A DNA stretch of 33,448 bases from an uncultured Lachnospiraceae bacterium (GTDB taxonomy: Bacteria > Bacillota > Clostridia > TANB77 > CAG-508): assembly GCA_945917765.1 (NCBI GenBank), contig CAMEHU010000018.1, forward strand, positions 1 through 33,448. Reading direction: 5' to 3'. This document shows positions 8,478 to 17,172 of this stretch, piece by piece. A program made the translations under genes and the position numbers. Position 1 is the first letter of the stretch, and every line of letters starts with the position of its first letter. Under the pieces are notes generated by a model. That model did no database searches, was not told the DNA's origin, and saw only the letters and a program-made list of their open reading frames with translations.

Positions 8478-11400
8478 ATGAAAGTCTTATTTGCAGTTAA
8501 TGACGAAAAAGATGCAGAATCAATTACTAGGATGTATCAAAAAGAATATAAGGAGATTGTATCTAGTAAAACAGTTTACTATTTTAATGCAATAATCAAA
8601 GAATTACAAAAAGATAAAACATATGATAGAATTGTCATAAGTGAAGATTTAGAAATGTTTTCAAGTGATAATTACCAAGCTGTAGATAAATTTGTTTTTG
8701 AAAAAATGGATGCAATAAGTGATGAAGCAACAAATTCAGATGGTGGAGATATCCCAATAATTTTATTATGTATGGATAGAAGAACAAAAAATGATCCATT
8801 ATTAGTAAAACTATTTGGATTAGGAATTTATAACTGCTTAGTTGGACAAGATAGAAGCGTTCAAAAGGTTGTTGAATTAATTAATAAACCAAGAAATAAA
8901 AAAGAAGCTAAACTTTACTATAAAGTTGAGGCTGAAAAAGTAAGTTATAGTAATGATGATAGCAATGAAGTTGTTAAAGAATCAGAATTACAAAACATTT
9001 TAAATCATTATAAAAAAATTGGAGATAATATTCCAAAATGTGTAAAAAGTTTTGATAGTATTGCATCACAATATTCAGAAGAACAACTTAAAGTAATAGT
9101 TAGTATATTACCTAATAAAGTAAAAGTAATACTAGAGGAAAATTCTGATAATTATAGAAAGTTTATGGGAATTAAAGGTAAAAAGGTAGCTGGAGCAAGC
9201 GAATTAAGAAAAGCAGAATATGTTGAAAAAGAGATAGACACAGGAAGTAAATTAACACAACCAGTTATTATACCAACAATGGTTGGAACTAGAAAAGTAA
9301 CTAAAATGAGTCAACAAGATGAAAATGCAATAAAGGCTATTGAACTAGAAAAGAAAAAGCAAGAGGAGTTAAAGGAAAGAGAAAAAGCTAAAGCTGAAGC
9401 TGAAGCAAAGAAAAAAGAAAAGGAAAGAATTGCAAGAGAAAAAGCTGAAGCTGAAGCAAAGAGAAAAGAAGAAGAAAGAATTGCAAGAGAAAAGGCTGAG
9501 GCAGAAGTAAAGAGAAAAGAAGAAGAAAGAATTGCAAGAGAAAAAGCTGAGGCAGAAGCAAAGAGAAAAGAAGAAGAAAGAATTGCAAGAGAAAAAGCTG
9601 AAGCAGAAGCAAAGAGAAAAGAAGAAGAAAGAATTGCAAGAGAAAAAGCTGAAGCAGAAGCAAAGAAAAAAGAAGAAGAAAGAATTGCAAGAGAAAAAGC
9701 TGAGGCAGAAGCAAAGAAAAAAGAAGAAGAAAGAATTGCAAGAGAAAAAGCTGAGGCAGAAGCAAAGAAAAAAGAAGAAGAAAGAATTGCAAAGGAAAAA
9801 GCCAAAGCTGCTGCAAAGAAAAAAGAGGAAGAAATGGCAAGAGAAAGTGAGAATACTGGGAAAAGAGGAAGAGGAAGACCTCGTAAAAATGCAGTTGATG
9901 TTGAAGAGGTTGATGATGTACCAGTAAAAAGAAAAAGAGGAAGACCTCGCAAAAATGCAATAGAAGAAAATATAGAAAATGTTGGAGCTATAGCAGTAGA
10001 AACTGAAAAAAATGTTAAATCTAAAGTCAAAGAAGAGGTTAGCAAAGTAAAAGATACTGCAAAACCTAAAATAGAAGAAGTAAAGCAAGAAAAAGAAAAA
10101 GCAGAAAAGAAAATCAAAGATGAAATAGATGATTTTGATGATATATTACCAGGTTTTGATGACTTAGATGAGAATCAAAAAAATGAAATAGATAATTTTA
10201 GTGATTATGAAGATGAAGATTTATTACCAGGGTTTGAAGATTATGAAGAAAATTCTGAAGGAAACGAAAAAAATACAGCTAATACAGATGAATTAGAAGA
10301 TGATAGTGATTTACTTCCAGAATTTGAAGATTATGATGAAGATGAATTCGATGATTATGATGAAGACGAATTTGAAGATTATGAAGATGATATTGATGAC
10401 ACCGAAAACTATGAGGATGATGAATTCGAAGATATAGAGGATGTGGATGATGTAGACAACTTTGAGGATGATGAGGATAATGAAGTTGAAGAAATAGAAG
10501 ATGAAGAATTAGAAGATTTTGATGACTATGAAGACTACGAACTAGAAGACGACGAAGATTTTGATGATTATGAAGATGAGGAATTAGAGGATTTCGAAGA
10601 CTACGAAGACGATGAAGCAGAAGAATTGAAAGAAAATAATGAAGATGAATTACAAGACGAAATCGAAGATGACGAAGAAAAATTTGATGACAATGATGAT
10701 AATGACGATGATTTATTACCTGGATTTGATGATTATGAAGATGAGGACGAAGAAGATTATAATACAGAAAATATAGCAGGTTTTGATGATGAGTCAACTG
10801 AAAAAGAACAAAGTGATGAAGATGATGATTTACTTCCAGGTTTTGATGATGATTATGAAGACGAAGATGAAAATCTTGATAATGAAAAATTTGAAAGTGA
10901 TGAATTAGATGATATAGACTTTAATGATGATGATGATTTTGAACTTGACGATAATGAAGACGAATTTGATAATTATGAAGATGATGAAGATGATATACTA
11001 CCTGGATTTGAAGATACTGACGATGATATGTTATCAGACTTAGAAGATGAAAGCAAAAATCAAGAAGGAGTTAATTCAGGTGAAGAAGTCGAAGACGATG
11101 AAGATGAAGAAGATGATGATATATTACCTGGATTTGATGATGATGAAGATGAAGATTTAGGAGAATTAGAAAAATCAGAAAAATCAGAAAAATCAGAAAA
11201 ATCAGAAGAATCTGATGAGATAGATGAAGATGAATTTGACTTTGATGATGAAGATGAAATAGTTGAAAAACATCATGACGGTTCATTTAAAGGAATTACT
11301 AATAAAAATTATAGATATGACAATGATTTAGCAAGTAGTATAAAAGATTTAAAAGAAACTGAAAAGTTAGAAGAATATAACTTTGATACAGATAATTTAA

Positions 11401-12278
11401 TTACTTCAGGGCAAAAAGTTGTATCATTTGTGGGAACATCAAAAAACGGAACATCTTTCTTAGTAAATAATTTAGCTGAATTATTCTCAAATAAAGGAAT
11501 TAAAACAGCAATCTTAGATTTGACACAAAATAAAAATGCATACTATATTTACACAAACAATGAAGATGAATTAAGGGAAAAAGCACATGTAAGCTTTGAA
11601 AACTTAAAAAACGGAATTGCAGAAGGTGTAATGGTAAATAATAATTTAGATGTTTATACTTCTTTACCAGGAGAAGATGATAATTTAGATGATGTAACAA
11701 ATATAATGCAAACATTGTTACAAAATTATACACTAGTATTATTAGACTGTGATTTTGAAACAGATCCTAGATATTTCAAAACTGCACAAGAAATATATTT
11801 AGTACAAAGTTTAGATGTTTTAACAATTCAACCATTAACAGCTTTCTTAAGAGAATTGAAAGTAAAAAATATATTAGAACCTAATAAATTAAGAATAGTA
11901 ATTAATAAAAACATTAAAGTTGGATTATTAAATGAAAAAGTCTTAATTGGAGGAATGTCAGTATATAATGACCCAGCAATGACATATATGACTGAATTAT
12001 TCAATAGAGACACAATAAAATACATTACTATACCATTTGAAAATCAAGTATATGCAAAATACCTTGAAGGATTAGTTAATTGTAAGATATCTTCAAAAGG
12101 ATATTCAAAGAGCTTTATATCAAGCTTAAATAAATTAGGTGATATGGTTTATCCAACAATAAACGGAAAAAAACAAAAAAATAATTATAATAATTTTTCT
12201 AATCAGAATAATGCATTTTCAAAAGATACAAACACAATATTAGATAAAATGAAAAAAAGTATTAATATAACGAGGTGA
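8478..12278 (+). CDS. Giant CpaE/TadZ-like protein with coiled coil, AT-hooks and acidic LPGF-motif region
   Basis: A 1266-residue multidomain protein of unknown role. In order: residues 1-150 resemble a receiver fold (MKVLFAVNDEKD...RIVISEDLE); 282-454 is a highly charged coiled coil made of 17-residue units; two AT-hooks at 464-470 (GRGRPRK) and 486-493 (KRGRPRKN); about 549-927 is an Asp/Glu/Tyr-rich, surely disordered stretch with seven (I/L)LPGF(D/E)D-type motifs; about 975-1230 is a MinD/CpaE-like ATPase fold (VVSFVG, then AILDLTQN and LVLLDCDFE). The P-loop at 986-993 reads GTSKNGTS and lacks the usual GKT lysine, so hydrolysis is doubtful. Receiver plus ATPase is the CpaE/TadZ arrangement, but no Tad pilus genes follow. 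ATG 8478 has GGAGGT upstream; the GTG at 8463 lies before the ribosome site. Its stop is followed almost at once by the next gene. Confidence 0.85.
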   Translation: MKVLFAVNDEKDAESITRMYQKEYKEIVSSKTVYYFNAIIKELQKDKTYDRIVISEDLEMFSSDNYQAVDKFVFEKMDAISDEATNSDGGDIPIILLCMDRRTKNDPLLVKLFGLGIYNCLVGQDRSVQKVVELINKPRNKKEAKLYYKVEAEKVSYSNDDSNEVVKESELQNILNHYKKIGDNIPKCVKSFDSIASQYSEEQLKVIVSILPNKVKVILEENSDNYRKFMGIKGKKVAGASELRKAEYVEKEIDTGSKLTQPVIIPTMVGTRKVTKMSQQDENAIKAIELEKKKQEELKEREKAKAEAEAKKKEKERIAREKAEAEAKRKEEERIAREKAEAEVKRKEEERIAREKAEAEAKRKEEERIAREKAEAEAKRKEEERIAREKAEAEAKKKEEERIAREKAEAEAKKKEEERIAREKAEAEAKKKEEERIAKEKAKAAAKKKEEEMARESENTGKRGRGRPRKNAVDVEEVDDVPVKRKRGRPRKNAIEENIENVGAIAVETEKNVKSKVKEEVSKVKDTAKPKIEEVKQEKEKAEKKIKDEIDDFDDILPGFDDLDENQKNEIDNFSDYEDEDLLPGFEDYEENSEGNEKNTANTDELEDDSDLLPEFEDYDEDEFDDYDEDEFEDYEDDIDDTENYEDDEFEDIEDVDDVDNFEDDEDNEVEEIEDEELEDFDDYEDYELEDDEDFDDYEDEELEDFEDYEDDEAEELKENNEDELQDEIEDDEEKFDDNDDNDDDLLPGFDDYEDEDEEDYNTENIAGFDDESTEKEQSDEDDDLLPGFDDDYEDEDENLDNEKFESDELDDIDFNDDDDFELDDNEDEFDNYEDDEDDILPGFEDTDDDMLSDLEDESKNQEGVNSGEEVEDDEDEEDDDILPGFDDDEDEDLGELEKSEKSEKSEKSEESDEIDEDEFDFDDEDEIVEKHHDGSFKGITNKNYRYDNDLASSIKDLKETEKLEEYNFDTDNLITSGQKVVSFVGTSKNGTSFLVNNLAELFSNKGIKTAILDLTQNKNAYYIYTNNEDELREKAHVSFENLKNGIAEGVMVNNNLDVYTSLPGEDDNLDDVTNIMQTLLQNYTLVLLDCDFETDPRYFKTAQEIYLVQSLDVLTIQPLTAFLRELKVKNILEPNKLRIVINKNIKVGLLNEKVLIGGMSVYNDPAMTYMTELFNRDTIKYITIPFENQVYAKYLEGLVNCKISSKGYSKSFISSLNKLGDMVYPTINGKKQKNNYNNFSNQNNAFSKDTNTILDKMKKSINITR
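9432..9836 (+). repeat. 51-bp tandem repeats coding a charged coiled coil
   Basis: Seven successive 51-base units (9432-9788) encode AREKAEAEA(K)(R/K)KEEERI, followed by a degenerate eighth unit to 9836. Third-position changes and R/K swaps distinguish early from late units. Copy number is likely to vary between strains by slippage or recombination. Confidence 0.9.
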
Positions 12279-12283
12279 AATCT

Positions 12284-13393
12284 TTGGGAGTTTTAATAGC
12301 ATTTATTATAATACTGCTAGGAATTGCAATTGCATTGGTAGTATATAATATGAATTTAAAGAAGAAATTGCAAACTTTAGATAATACAAACCAAAAAGTT
12401 ACAAGTTTGAATGTTTTGCAAGATTTTATGAACACAATAAGTGAACAAATAACTGCAGATGAAAAAATAAATAGAATAAATGACATCTTAATTGAAAGAT
12501 ATAAAATAAAATACTCAACAATAGTTATATATAATGGTGCAGAATATCAAATTAAAGCATCAAATGTAGAACAAAAACATTGGGATGTTTTAAAAAATCT
12601 TCAATCTGAAAAAGTGTTTATAGATAGTATACAAACAGCAACAACTAAATATATTACTGTTAATAGTGATAATGAAAAATTACCATATTTAAAAATGGAA
12701 TATGCAAGGGCAAAATCAGCAATGTTTTTCCCCTTGTATATAGATAATATTTATATTGGATATTGGATTATTGAAGGTCCTGAACCACATGAGTTTGACA
12801 ATGTTGATACTACTGTATTAGAAGTTGTAAAAAACAATATTATTTCAGTATTAAGAACAGTAGAAACACAAAGAATTATCAATAACCTTGTTAGAGAAGA
12901 TTTATATTCAGGTTTAAAAAATGAAGAGTATTTATATTCTGGCGGTAGAACAATAATTGATAGATATCCAACATCAGCAGTATGTTTATTTAAATTAATT
13001 AATTTACCAAAAATTAATGAAAAAGTTAGTAGAAAAACTGGAAATGAAGTTATATCAAAAGTGTGTAAACTTATTAAAAATAATTTAACAGATGAATATG
13101 TTTTTGTTAGATATAATGGTCCAAAATTTGCTATAGTATTTTCTGGAAGTGATGTCGAAGGTGTTGCTCAATTTATGAAAGATATGAAAATAAGAGTTGA
13201 AACAACAAAAGTAGCTGTAAGAGAAGATTATAGACCAAATATAGAATCAAAAAGAATACAATATGTTGTTCCAAAAATTAATGTTGCACTTACAACATAT
13301 TATAAAGGAACAGCGCTTGAAGGTGTGTTATCAAAATTAGAAGAATATTTAGATACAACAGATGAAAGTGAAAGTGAGATTAATTATTTATAA
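12284..13393 (+). CDS. Membrane-anchored GAF + degenerate GGDEF protein
   Basis: A 369-residue signalling-type protein. One N-terminal transmembrane helix (about residues 2-21) is followed by a short coiled linker and a GAF-like domain (about 40-195). The C-terminal half has the GGDEF fold: [14 protein letters not shown] stands where diguanylate cyclases have DxLTGLxNR, and [11 protein letters not shown] stands where GGEEF belongs. The signature is lost, so it should not make cyclic di-GMP; it may bind a ligand or partner. The start is a TTG at 12284 with GAGGTG six bases upstream. That ribosome site overlaps the TGA of the scaffold gene, so translation is probably coupled. A GTG at 12275 is in frame but lies within the ribosome site. 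Confidence 0.75.
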   Translation: MGVLIAFIIILLGIAIALVVYNMNLKKKLQTLDNTNQKVTSLNVLQDFMNTISEQITADEKINRINDILIERYKIKYSTIVIYNGAEYQIKASNVEQKHWDVLKNLQSEKVFIDSIQTATTKYITVNSDNEKLPYLKMEYARAKSAMFFPLYIDNIYIGYWIIEGPEPHEFDNVDTTVLEVVKNNIISVLRTVETQRIINNLVREDLYSGLKNEEYLYSGGRTIIDRYPTSAVCLFKLINLPKINEKVSRKTGNEVISKVCKLIKNNLTDEYVFVRYNGPKFAIVFSGSDVEGVAQFMKDMKIRVETTKVAVREDYRPNIESKRIQYVVPKINVALTTYYKGTALEGVLSKLEEYLDTTDESESEINYL

Positions 13394-13407
13394 TAGGAGG
13401 TGTACTT

Positions 13408-13662
13408 ATGGCTACTGATGAAACAGTAAGTTTTAAAGTCGAAAGAGAAGAAAGCATAGAAGCAAGAGAAATTTTACAAAAAGTTTATGAAGCACTTGTA
13501 GAAAAAGGATACAACCCAATTAACCAAATAGTAGGTTATATTTTATCTGGAGATCCAACATATATTACAAGCCATAATGATGCAAGAAATCTTATCAGAA
13601 AAATCGAAAGAGATGAATTACTTGAAAAAATGGTAAAAGAATACATAGGATTGGAAGACTAG
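13408..13662 (+). CDS. ireB: IreB family regulatory phosphoprotein (UPF0297/YrzL)
   Basis: An 84-residue protein of the IreB/UPF0297 family. In Enterococcus, IreB is phosphorylated on threonines by the IreK Ser/Thr kinase and affects cephalosporin tolerance. The family signature is clear: [10 protein letters not shown], then [39 protein letters not shown] and [12 protein letters not shown]. The N-terminal threonines (ATDETVSF) are in the expected phosphorylation zone. The length is standard. ATG 13408 has AGGAGGTG upstream. It lies between the GAF/GGDEF gene and ruvX; ireB - ruvX - DUF1292 is a conserved Bacillota cluster. It is probably transcribed with the operon upstream. Confidence 0.93.
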   Translation: MATDETVSFKVEREESIEAREILQKVYEALVEKGYNPINQIVGYILSGDPTYITSHNDARNLIRKIERDELLEKMVKEYIGLED

Positions 13663-13664
13663 TT

Positions 13665-14088
13665 ATGAGGCTACTTGGAATAGATTATGGTGATTCAAGG
13701 GTTGGACTAGCTATTACAGATAGCTTACGGTATTACAGCACAAGGATTGGAAACAATTCATCATAACGGAAATGATAAAATTGTTTTAAAAAGACTAGAA
13801 GAAATTGTGAATGAATATGAAATAGACACTTTTGTAATAGGAATGCCAATCAATATGAATGGAACAAAAACTATTAGAGCAGAGGTTACAAATCAATTTA
13901 TTCATAAATTAAAATGCAAGTTTAATAAAATAAAAATTGAAACAATTGATGAAAGATTAACTACTGTTGCTGCTCATAAAACTATGAACTTTTTAGACGT
14001 AAATAAACATAAGAAAAAAAATATAGTAGATACAATTTCTGCAGTATATATTTTGGAAATTTATATAAATAAATTAAAAAACAGTTGA
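13665..14088 (+). pseudogene. ruvX: RuvX/YqgF Holliday-junction resolvase-like, interrupted by a one-base frameshift
   Basis: The YqgF/RuvX family has an RNase H fold and acts in pre-16S rRNA processing and possibly DNA recombination. ATG 13665 starts MRLLGIDYGDSRVGLAITDSL, with the conserved first Asp in GIDYGDSRVG. After TTA at 13725-13727 an extra C at 13728 breaks the frame; without it the reading continues GITAQGLETI..., then FVIGMPINMNGT, ETIDERLTTV and DTISAVYIL, giving 140 residues, normal for the family. As written, the first frame ends with TAA at 13764-13766 after 33 residues. All family motifs survive on both sides, which points to a very recent mutation or a base-calling error. 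It starts two bases after the ireB stop. Confidence 0.85.
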
Positions 14089-14242
14089 TTTAATGGAAAA
14101 TATATTATATTATAAGGTTGATTTAAGTAAAGTGTTTATTTAATAGAGCAAAATTCAATAATTGAATATATAAAACTATTTTGTAAATACTATATTTAGA
14201 TAAATAAACAAAATAAAATATTTTCTTGAAAGGAGAATAAAA

Positions 14243-14557
14243 ATGAGTGAAGATATGAACAATAATTACAATGAAGAATCAGAAGAAATTGATAACATTA
14301 TAGTTTTAAATGATGAAAATGGTGAAGAAGTTCCTTTTGAATTTCTTGATTTAATAGAATATGAAGGTGAAGAATATGTTGTTCTTTTACCAGTTGAAGA
14401 AGATGAAGAAGCTGATGAAGTTGTTATTTTAAAACTTGAAGATACAGAATCAGAAGATGAAGAATCTTATGTAAGTGTTGATGATGAAGAAGTTCTAAAT
14501 ACAATTTTTGAAATGTTTAAAGAAAAGTTTAAAGATGAATTTAATTTTGTTGATTAA
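14243..14557 (+). CDS. DUF1292 (YrzB-like) acidic protein
   Basis: A 104-residue very acidic soluble protein of the DUF1292 family, whose function is not established. The core NIIVLNDENGEEVPFEFLDL, followed by YEGEEYVVLLPVEE and VVILKLED, is the family signature. The N- and C-termini are rich in Glu and Asp. In Bacillota this gene commonly follows ireB and ruvX, as here. ATG 14243 has AAAGGAG upstream. A gap of about 150 bases separates it from ruvX, so it may have its own promoter; none with good consensus stood out. A clear terminator follows. Confidence 0.9.
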   Translation: MSEDMNNNYNEESEEIDNIIVLNDENGEEVPFEFLDLIEYEGEEYVVLLPVEEDEEADEVVILKLEDTESEDEESYVSVDDEEVLNTIFEMFKEKFKDEFNFVD

Positions 14558-14562
14558 TTTCA

Positions 14563-14597
14563 AAAAGCCTAAAAGACATTTGTCTTTTGGGCTTTTT
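14563..14597 (+). terminator. Rho-independent terminator after the DUF1292 gene
   Basis: AAAAGCCTAAAAGACA pairs with TGTCTTTTGGGCTTTT around a TTT loop, followed by Ts. It ends the ireB-ruvX-DUF1292 stretch. Confidence 0.85.
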
Positions 14598-14603
14598 TGA
14601 AGC

Positions 14604-14671
14604 TTTTGAGACTTTTGGGGACGGTCTTTTTTTGTCTCATTTTTGAGACTTTTAGGGACAGTTTTTGCCTT
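14604..14671 (+). repeat. Degenerate GGGGAC-core element, two direct half-units
   Basis: Two units in the same direction, TTTTGAGACTTTTGGGGACG at 14604 and TTTTGAGACTTTTAGGGACA at 14641, resemble the arm of the type A palindromes but are not arranged as a hairpin. This looks like a decayed or rearranged copy. Confidence 0.7.
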
Positions 14672-14729
14672 GTTTTTGATTCTTTTAGGAAAATCTTATT
14701 TGAATTTTTTGTGAAATTTAATAAAATAG

Positions 14730-14758
14730 TTGAACGTTTTAACACAATATGGTAAAAT
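14730..14758 (+). promoter_or_regulatory. Sigma-A promoter for the ABC exporter pair
   Basis: TTGAAC at 14730-14735, a 17-base spacer and TAAAAT at 14753-14758, about 42 bases before ATG 14800. Confidence 0.6.
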
Positions 14759-14799
14759 TAGAATATTGTAGAATAGTAAATAAAAGGAGTTAAAATAAT

Positions 14800-17118
14800 A
14801 TGCTTAAGATTTTAAAAAACAACTTAAAAAAATCATGGTGGGCTATAATAATTATATTTGTGTTATTATGTGCACAAGCTATGGCAGATTTAAATTTACC
14901 AGATTTTACTTCAAAAATTGTTAATATTGGAATACAACAAAAAGGAATCGAAAATTCATCTCCTGAAGTAATTACTAAATCAACTATGGATAAGGTTTTG
15001 TTATTATCAAAAGAAGATAATTTTATATTGAATAATTATCAAGTTTTTTCTAAAGATAATATTTCAGAAAAAGAATATAGTAAATATTTAAAACAATATC
15101 CGAACATAGAAAAACAAAATTCCTATATAAAAAAGAATATAAATGAAGAAACAGAAAACAAATTAGATTTGGAAATTGGTAAATCATTAATGTTAGTTAA
15201 TATGCTAGAAAGCAAAGAAACATTAGCACAATTAAAAAATCAAATGTCAACATATATGAATAATGATAAGTTTAAACAGCTTATCACAAGTGACAATAAT
15301 AATGGAGAGTATAATTATTTAGTTAATAATATCAATAATATAGATTTTGATAATATAGATATATTTGCTGTAATTGCTGAGATTCCTGAACAGCAACTTA
15401 ATATGATATTAGATGTTGTAAATCAAAAATATTCAGAAATGCCAGATAGCATTATTGAACAAAGTGCAATTATCTCTGTTCAAAAAGAGTATGAAACTTT
15501 AGGTGTAGATTTAAATAAAAAACAAAATAATTACATATTAATTTCAGGATTACAAATGCTTTCAGTTGCAATGATAAGCATGGTTTCAGCAATTTTAATT
15601 ACTTTATTATCAGCAAGAACTGCTGCAACTTTAGGAAAAATTGTGAGAGAAAAAGTATTTAAAAAAGTATTAAGTTTTTCAAGCAATGAATATAGAAAAT
15701 TTGGAAGTTCTTCACTAATTACGAGAAATACAAATGATATTCAACAAATACAAAACCTAATACCTATGTTATTTAGGGTTGTTATTTATGCACCTATAGT
15801 TGGAATTGGCGCGTTTTTAAAGGTTTTGGCTAATAGTGAAAATTCAATGGCATGGATTATTGGTGTTGCGATTCTAGCAATAGTATTTATAATTGGAACT
15901 TTATTTGTTTTAGCAATGCCAAAATTTAAAAAATTACAGGACTTAATCGATAAATTAAATATGGTGTCAAGAGAAATTTTAACTGGTATACCAGTAATCA
16001 GAGCATTTAACAAAGAGAAATATGAGGAAGACAAATTTAATGGAGCTAATACTGAGTTAACTAAAACAAATATTTTTGTTAACAGAACAATGAGCTTTAT
16101 GATGCCACTTTTGATGTTTATAATGAATTCTATAAGTTTATTAATAATATGGGCTGGTGCTGAAAATGTTGATAAAGGTGTGATGCAAGTAGGAACTGTT
16201 ATGACATTTATGCAATATACAATGCAAATAGTTATCTCATTCTTATTTATCTCAATGTTATCGATTATCTTACCAAGAGCATCAGTTTCAGCCAAAAGAA
16301 TAAATGAAGTTTTAGAAACAGAAACATTAGTTAAAGATGCAAAAAACTTAAAAAGTTTTGATAAAAATAAAAAGGGATTAGTAGAATTTAAAAAAGTATC
16401 ATTTAAATATCCAGATGCTGATTCAGAGGTTTTAACAGATATAGATTTTGTTGCAAAACCTGGCGAAATAACAGCTATTATAGGAAGTACTGGTAGTGGA
16501 AAATCTACTGTTGTAAATCTATTACCTAGATTTTATGATGTTACAGGTGGAGAAATTTTAGTTGATGGAGTAAACATTAAAGATGTTGCTCAAAAGGATT
16601 TAAGAGACATAATAGGATTTGTTCCACAAAAAGGTATGTTGTTTTCGGGAACAATTGAATCAAATATAAAATATAGTGATGAAGGTATGTCTGATGAAAA
16701 AATGATACAAGCTGCAAAAATAGCTCAAGCTGAAGAATTCATAAATACAAAAACTGATAAATATAAATCAGAAATTTCTCAAGGAGGAAATAATGTTTCA
16801 GGTGGGCAAAAGCAAAGATTATCAATAGCAAGAGCAATTGCTAAAAACCCAGAAATATTTATTTTTGATGATAGTTTTTCAGCATTGGATTTTAAAACGG
16901 ATTTGAAACTTAGAAATGCATTAGAAGAAGTAACACAAAATAAAACTGTAATTATAGTTGCACAAAGAATTAGTACAATAATGAATGCTAATCAAATTAT
17001 AGTTTTAGATGAAGGAAAGATTGTGGGTAAGGGTACACATGAACAATTATTGAAAAATAATGAAGTTTATAAACAAATTGCTTTATCACAACTTTCTAAA
17101 GAAGAATTAGACTCATAA
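14800..17118 (+). CDS. ABC exporter half-transporter, subunit with degenerate ATP site and large extracellular insert
   Basis: A 772-residue membrane-plus-ATPase half of a type IV ABC exporter (multidrug or lipid/peptide family). The first transmembrane helix (about 14-32) is followed by a roughly 200-residue hydrophilic insert before helix 2 (about 248), which is unusual for the family (typical length near 580). The ATPase has Walker A GSTGSGKST (562-570), signature VSGGQKQR (666-673) and Walker B IFIFDDS. Asp691 stands where the catalytic Glu belongs, as in the degenerate-site subunit of heterodimers such as TM287/288 or BmrC/D. The partner subunit starts 54 bases downstream. ATG 14800 has AAAAGGAG upstream. 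The substrate is unknown. Confidence 0.9.
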   Translation: MLKILKNNLKKSWWAIIIIFVLLCAQAMADLNLPDFTSKIVNIGIQQKGIENSSPEVITKSTMDKVLLLSKEDNFILNNYQVFSKDNISEKEYSKYLKQYPNIEKQNSYIKKNINEETENKLDLEIGKSLMLVNMLESKETLAQLKNQMSTYMNNDKFKQLITSDNNNGEYNYLVNNINNIDFDNIDIFAVIAEIPEQQLNMILDVVNQKYSEMPDSIIEQSAIISVQKEYETLGVDLNKKQNNYILISGLQMLSVAMISMVSAILITLLSARTAATLGKIVREKVFKKVLSFSSNEYRKFGSSSLITRNTNDIQQIQNLIPMLFRVVIYAPIVGIGAFLKVLANSENSMAWIIGVAILAIVFIIGTLFVLAMPKFKKLQDLIDKLNMVSREILTGIPVIRAFNKEKYEEDKFNGANTELTKTNIFVNRTMSFMMPLLMFIMNSISLLIIWAGAENVDKGVMQVGTVMTFMQYTMQIVISFLFISMLSIILPRASVSAKRINEVLETETLVKDAKNLKSFDKNKKGLVEFKKVSFKYPDADSEVLTDIDFVAKPGEITAIIGSTGSGKSTVVNLLPRFYDVTGGEILVDGVNIKDVAQKDLRDIIGFVPQKGMLFSGTIESNIKYSDEGMSDEKMIQAAKIAQAEEFINTKTDKYKSEISQGGNNVSGGQKQRLSIARAIAKNPEIFIFDDSFSALDFKTDLKLRNALEEVTQNKTVIIVAQRISTIMNANQIIVLDEGKIVGKGTHEQLLKNNEVYKQIALSQLSKEELDS

Positions 17119-17172
17119 ACTTATAATTATGTATTTTTATCAATTAAAAGACAAATAGAAGGGAGCTACAAA

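Noticed and set aside
9311-10117. Three long minus-strand reading frames of Ser/Phe/Leu-rich composition, and one plus-strand Lys/Gln-rich frame
   Set aside because: They are antisense or shifted readings of the 51-bp repeats in the scaffold gene. No ribosome sites, and the composition simply mirrors the repeat.
10279-11286. Minus-strand His-rich frames
   Set aside because: They are the antisense of GAT/GAA-rich acidic codons in the scaffold gene, with no start signals.
8478-13393. A Tad pilus locus
   Set aside because: The CpaE/TadZ-like domains suggested it, but no cpaF, tadB/C, prepilin peptidase or Flp pilin gene is in the window.
13720-13740. Programmed ribosomal frameshift in ruvX
   Set aside because: No slippery run, stimulatory hairpin or internal SD is visible, and the family is not known to use recoding.
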